Assembly: GCF_014851395.1 (NCBI RefSeq)
Contig: NW_024040928.1
Location: 15,391,012 to 15,455,011 of the forward strand
From: Micropterus salmoides
Lineage: Eukaryota; Chordata; Actinopteri; Centrarchiformes; Centrarchidae
Reading direction: 5' to 3'
Length of the DNA: 64,000 nt
Part shown: positions 58,801-64,000 of the stretch, piece after piece
Layout of the letters: the number at the start of each line of letters is the position of its first letter
How positions within the stretch are numbered: the first letter of the stretch is position 1
Program-made: the position numbers and the translations under genes
The notes under the pieces: model-generated
Databases searched by the model: none
What the model was told of the DNA's origin: nothing
The model's input: only the letters and a program-made list of their open reading frames with translations

Positions 58801-61800
58801 TCAGCAGCGTCTCCCCTCCAGATCCCCTCGGAGGAGCCAAAGGGTCTCCACCACACCACAGGTAAAGAATACACTTAATAAAAGTGATTCGTAGTGAAAA
58901 GAGGGAATAATTTGGCCCGCCCTACTCTCCCATTGCATTTGAGGATGGTGTAGAAAGTATGGTGAGAAAATGTTTGGCAGACACAACAACAATACTTCAT
59001 AGGTCCTGTTTTGGTTCCAGAAGTTGCCTTGTTGCACAGGAGCTGTGTGAGGGTATGGGTGCTCTACACTAGCAAAATAAGAGAGAGACAGTGATTCAGT
59101 CATTCATCACATTACAGCCACTGTATTCTCAATTTTGAATTCTGTTTTCTAAGGTATAGCACAGAGTTGTAATATCCGCAGTAAATTGCCCACAGAAGGA
59201 AATCCTTGATCCAGCTCTGGCTACAAATCAAGTGAGGGGAAACATAGCAAGCCTTTTAAAAATGGCGCTTTCTCATGTTGAGCCTCTCAAATTATGATGA
59301 TGGGTTTTATAGCTTGGTTGCGGGAAGCTGCTCGTGTGCCTATTAGTGAATAATTTGTGGCAAATCTCAACAGCTACACTGCCCAGTGGAAGAATACTTA
59401 GAATAACCATACTTAAGGTGTTCAATTCATTTATTATGTTTGGGAATATACATATGTACCTGTATCTTGAATCTTGTTGTTTTTCTTTACAGAAATTTTC
59501 TAATGTGGTGACACCTGATAAGAAGGCATCCCAGAAAATAGGGCTGAGATTAAGAAACCTCCTTAAGCTACCCAAAGCTCACAAATGGTGCATCTATGAA
59601 TGGTTCTATTCCAATATTGACAGGTAGAGTCTCAAGTTCACCTTCAGAAGACATTCAATTCAGATATGCTTTAATGTTTAAGCTTTTTGATCATCTGTAA
59701 TGAAATTGAACATGGTTTGAAAGGTCAGCGGCAACTGGGTGGCAGTTTGGATTTTTCCCACTCAAGAATCAGAAATGTTTGTAGTACATTGTTGTGTGAT
59801 TTCTCTGCCAAAATATTTTTTTTTACCTTATTTTCTTCTCCAGACCTCTCTTTGAGGGAGACAACGAATTCTGCCTGTGTCTGAAGGAGTCTTTCCCCAA
59901 CCTGAAAACAAGAAAGTTGACCAGGGTTGAGTGGGGAACAATCAGGAGACTGATGGGGAAACCTCGGCGGTAAGCTGCAGCCTTTGTGCCTCCACACAAC
60001 CTTTTCATTTATCATGTTTCTTTATTTTTGTCCGACATTTGACGTGAAACTGTTTTCTCTATGCATTTTTTTCATAACGCCATTTCCTTAAACAAAGGTT
60101 TAAAAGAAGCTCTATGCTTTGTTGGCTCATCCAGGTGTTCGTCAGCATTCTTTGCTGAGGAGCGGACAGCGCTGAGACAGAAGAGGCAGAAGATGCGCCT
60201 GCTGCAGCAAAGAAAGCTGTCTGACGTATCAAACTGCAAAGACCTTCCAGATGAAATTCCCCTGCCACTCATTATAGGAACAAAAGTCACTGGTAAGATG
60301 ATTAAAATGAACACACACCACTGTTAGTTACAACAGCCTGAAAGTCCTGGTTAAATGTTAGTTGTTATCATGGCGGTCAAATGATCTGCACAGCAACCCA
60401 CTTCACATTGTTAGTATTTGTGTGATCAGAAGTGCAGGAGTCGGTAACAAATATGTATATGACTATGTAATGATCAAATAAGTGAACTGTTCAGGCCAAT
60501 TTACACATCTGTGTCAGGTCTACGCCGTCATGAGCATTTATACTTGTGTGTTGGTGTCTGTGTCACTCTGCAATTACAGAATTAATTATTAAAAATTAAT
60601 TCTGTAGCTGGCGGTGGGGTTTCTAAGTTCCACTGTTTCGCCGCTGTTTTGAGTTTAGCCACTGTTTTGCCACTTGTTGCTCTAGGCTACTACAAACGAG
60701 GATGACTGAAACTGAGAGGATCATGTTGGAGTTAGAGCTGATCGATGTTGAACAGCAGTTACTTTTAGTGAAATGACAAAAATGCAGAAACAAGAGAAAA
60801 GAGCTGCAATGATTAATGGATTATTTGTCATAATTAAATTAATCGTCAACAATTTTGATAGTCGATTAATCAGTTTGGGTAATGTTTTAAGAAAATAAAG
60901 TTGCTCTGATTTCAGCCTCTTAAATGTGAATATATATTTTCAGTTTTTTGGAGTCCTGTATGACAGTAAACTGAATTTCTTTGGGTTGTGGAAGAAACAA
61001 GACATTTAAGGACGTCATCTTGAGCTTTGGGGATCATTTTTCATAATTTTCTGACATTTGATAGATTTCTATTTATCTATTAATCAAGAAAATAATCAAC
61101 AGATTAATCGTCATTGAAAATAATCGTTAGTCGCAGCCCTAGTAGGAGGAAATGCAGTGCTATCAAGCTGACCAATCACAGTTCTCGCAGTGCACATCAG
61201 GCTACAGCGTACATTCGACACAGATTTGCCTTTAGGAGTTAAAGTCCTAAACCCTGTTTATAGTGATTGCATCAGTATGTGTGGAAAATCAAACCCAACA
61301 GGGCAAGTAAGGATGTCCCATATGGATCTGTACCATATGAACAGTACGGATTCTGATCTGAACAGTACGGATTCTGATCTTGTCTTGTTTTTGTTCCACA
61401 GCTCGACTCCGAGGCGTCCATGATGGGCTGTTCACAGGGCAGATTGATGCAGTTGACACCAGTGCTGCCACCTATCGTGTCACCTTTGACCGCAGTGGCC
61501 TGGGAACACACACTGTGCCTGACTACGAAGTCCTGGTAAGATTTGCCTGTTGTCTTCCTAAGATGCACGTTAACAACTTTAGTTTGTCTGTATTTTATTT
61601 TTCTAAATTATCCACGCATCAAAACTATAATGCAGTTTCATTAAAAATTGTTAAACAAGACGTTGTGAAAATACAAGGATGTACAGTAGCGTCAGATACA
61701 TCCTTAAATATCTGTTTTCCAGAGTAATGAGCCCAATGAGACCATGCCCATTTCAGCCTTTGCCCAGAAGCATCGGACATCACGCTACATGCAGAACCTC

Positions 61801-63253
61801 ATGACTCCGCCCAGAGGGCCTTATCCGTCCGCCACCACTCCAGTCCTCATGGTACTGTAAACCTACACCAATCTATTGACAGATATACATGTACAGCGTC
61901 ATCACAACTTGTCCCCGGTGTCACACAGTTGTTAATGATATTTCGTACTGGTAAAAATCTGCTTTGGCTGTGAGAAGGTATTTACATCTACTTGACCAGG
62001 TAGACAGTAATTCTAAGATGGTTTTGTTCAGCATATCTAGTACAAGCAGGCTGTAAATGTATGCATGCAAAAGTATATTTAGATGTGCTAGTCAGTGGAT
62101 TTACTGTACAATGATATAGTTCAGCCAGTGTAGCATCAAATCATGTCACCAGTTTTTTTTTTTCTACTGGACAAATCTTTAAAAACCTAAATCTAGTTTT
62201 TGTACTGTGTGCTGTTCATGTATTGTTGTGAATTGTTTGAGCTTTAAAAAAGTAGTTGATCAATTGACAGCACATCAGTGTTAAAACAGTCGGCATCATA
62301 CTGCAACAGGACAAGTCTTGCAAATCTCTTTCTCTAGATTTCGGATGAAGGTAAATTACTTCCTTGTTTTTTAAACAACAGGACAATGACCCTCTTATCA
62401 ACCAGTCACCATGGAGGAACAAACTGCCTGGTGCTGAGGGAGACACTCTGGGAGGATTTCCTGTCAAATTCCTTGTCCAAGTGGTAAATAATTCCTGTCA
62501 AATTCTAAAATCTGACATCCTAAAACTTCGCAACACTTTGTCCTAACAAATCCTTTGTCATATTTTTTTTCATGACTAGACGAGGCTGTCCAAGATCCTC
62601 ATGATCAAGAAAGAGCACATCAAGCATTTAAAAGAAATGAACACAGAGGCAGAGAAACTGGTACAATCATTGTCATTTAAAAAAACAACAAAAAACAGTT
62701 GCTTCAAAAGCTGTTAAATTTGCATGCAACAAGCCTACCTAAATCTATGATTGTGTTTTTGTTTTTTAGAAGTCGTACTCAATGCCTATTGACCTAGACT
62801 TCCAGAAGCGATATGCCACCACAGTGCTTGAGCTTGAACAGCTCAATAAAGATCTCAACAAGGTGCTTCATGAAGTTCAACAGTTCTGCTGTGAGGTAAG
62901 TCGATTATTATATTATTTATTATCATTAATTATCGCCCCTGAAGCTGAGTGAGGGAAGCCTGTGTAGCTGTGAAATGATATGCCCTATTCTACCATTTCT
63001 AGCCTCTCACATCCTAGTCAATCTGGAAAAATGAACTCACAGAGCCTTGTTTTACGATGTGTCCGACCAGCTCGCTCCAGATCAGGGCATGGTTCCCGCT
63101 GACCATCCCACAGAGCTGCGGCGGCGTTGTGAAGACGAGGCCCAGCAGATGGTGCAGCTGAGCAACTCACTGAAGGACGGACAGCAGAGTGTGACAAACC
63201 CCAGCCTCACACAACTCATCTCCCGCCTCACGGCTCTACTGCTACAGATCAAG
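55871..63253 (+). CDS. lin9: LIN9, DREAM/MuvB core subunit (13 exons, 3' end missing)
   Basis: LIN9 is a scaffold of the MuvB core (with LIN37, LIN52, LIN54, RBBP4) that joins DREAM to repress, or B-MYB/FOXM1 to activate, cell-cycle genes in the nucleus. Exons: 55871-55901, 56882-56914, 57410-57501, 58748-58861, 59493-59623, 59844-59969, 60135-60292, 61402-61535, 61723-61851, 62382-62483, 62580-62660, 62770-62895, 63071-63253; 480 codons so far. Start MAEMDQLLDESSSAEALVSL matches the vertebrate LIN9 start. Residues about 105-210 are the DIRP domain (LRNLLKLPKAHKWCIYEWF, then LTRVEWGTIRRLMGKPRR). A Tudor-like segment follows (TARLRGVHDGLFTGQIDAV), then coiled-coil sequence (LELEQLNKDLNKVLHEVQQ) for LIN52 and partner contact. 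The last exon ends SRLTALLLQIK before GTAGAG; the human protein has about 60 more residues, so at least one exon lies beyond the right edge. The exon 13 acceptor has a weak pyrimidine tract. Confidence 0.97.
58130..58295. repeat. Dispersed fish repeat in lin9 intron 3
   Basis: Contains 'acccaaagcgacttcca' and, near the end, 'gaattgaacccggggctctaac', a pairing typical of a very common teleost interspersed sequence with a tRNA-like flavour. No coding content. Confidence 0.5.
60803..61140. mobile_element. MITE in lin9 intron 7
   Basis: The left end (GAGCTGCAATGATTAATGGATT) and right end (AATCGTTAGTCGCAGCCCT) are inverted versions of each other, and the interior repeats GATTAATC words in both directions. 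No reading frame. This is a common teleost non-autonomous element type; related fragments occur near 6610-6700. Confidence 0.65.
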
Positions 63254-64000
63254 GTAGAGGATAAATATATATAAACGCTCTGCTGCTCTCTGTTTCGTTT
63301 CTGCTCATAGATTTTATAATGAATGTCAGGAGGAAAGCGGATATATGCAGTGCGTTTCTCTCTAGTTTTGCCAGTAGGATTATTTTGCAATATATTTGGC
63401 ACCTTTTTGTATGTAGACTGAACAGTCAAACCGTAAAACTTGAATTAAATGCCTAGTCCCAATTACACGCCTAACCTTTTTAGTGGCCTGGTGTGACTAC
63501 ACGTCTTGACAAATAAAGGCAGACAAATAAAGGCAGAATTAGACGCCCGTGGCCTTTACTACGAACCTACTCTGAGTTAACTCTGGGTGATCGGGCAAAC
63601 TCGGGGTTGAAAAACTCTGACCACCTACACTGGAGTTAAACGGTACTATGAAGGTAGATAAGATGTTGGTTAGTTGAGTCAGTGTTAACTTAATTGGAGT
63701 TGGTGCGTGTTCGCATTAAAGGGGTGTGTTCGGCCTTGCAGGCAGAGTTTTTTCCCAACGGCGCATGCTGCGGATGTCACCAGAGGAATGCACGTTGGTA
63801 TTGTCAGGAAATTATGAATGTAAAGACAAGTTAACGGCTAAATCAAATATTGTGGCAGACGACAAAGCCAGGGAGGCTTGTTGGCATCACATTGAGTAAT
63901 ATTGTTGCCTTCACAGTGTTATTATTGTAGTTCAAATCTCTATTATGTATTTTATGGGCTCTTTTGTTATGTGTAATATGATTAAGATGTAAAGGTACAA
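63254..64000. other. lin9 intron 13 (right edge)
   Basis: Intronic sequence after the last visible LIN9 exon. From about 63548 to 63770 it carries a dispersed repeat with 'ctctgagttaactctggg' and its partial inverse 'ggagttaaacggtac'. I see no LIN9 exon here. Confidence 0.5.

Noticed and set aside
1..64000. CRISPR arrays, bacterial operons, prophage
   Set aside because: No regular direct repeats with spacers and no bacterial gene structure; all genes have spliceosomal introns except the nested GPCR.

Overview
The window reads as nuclear DNA of a teleost fish, probably a percomorph. It carries vertebrate multi-exon genes with GT-AG introns, a dense load of short inverted-repeat DNA elements, a tRNA-derived fish SINE and a decayed LINE. 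All gene calls come from reading translated exons against remembered protein families; no search was run.

Left part (1-23.2 kb): the 5' end of an EFR3B-type gene lies on the minus strand. Its 7-nt coding first exon is at 10,357-10,363 and its second exon at 2,164-2,240; the rest is beyond the left edge. A possible alternative first exon lies at about 12.5 kb. From 12.5 to 23 kb I see no host gene. This stretch holds a 2.3-kb foldback DNA element with long inverted arms that enclose PHD-finger-type exons (14,637-16,964), a LINE reverse-transcriptase remnant, a SINE, an AT microsatellite and a MITE.

Middle part (23.7-37.0 kb): a plus-strand, 20-exon membrane adenylyl cyclase most like ADCY8. 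It has two six-helix membrane domains and two cyclase domains with the expected catalytic residues. Exon 2 contains an apparent one-base frameshift. Several DNA elements sit in its introns. From 37.0 to 44.0 kb is intergenic sequence holding two DNA transposon-like elements of 1.6-1.9 kb.

Right part (44.2-64.0 kb): a complete 23-exon parp1 (1,014 codons, with catalytic residues at the same numbers as in human PARP1), followed head-to-tail by lin9, whose last exon(s) lie beyond the right edge. An intact, intronless, antisense adenosine-receptor-like GPCR is nested in parp1 intron 4.

How the genes relate: EFR3B anchors PI4-kinase at the plasma membrane, the cyclase makes cAMP, the GPCR is of a family that controls cyclases, PARP1 acts in DNA repair, and LIN9 is a DREAM/MuvB cell-cycle subunit. 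EFR3-ADCY adjacency echoes EFR3A-ADCY8 and EFR3B-ADCY3 in mammals, and PARP1-LIN9 are neighbours in human too, so the window looks like conserved vertebrate synteny with a teleost-specific arrangement.
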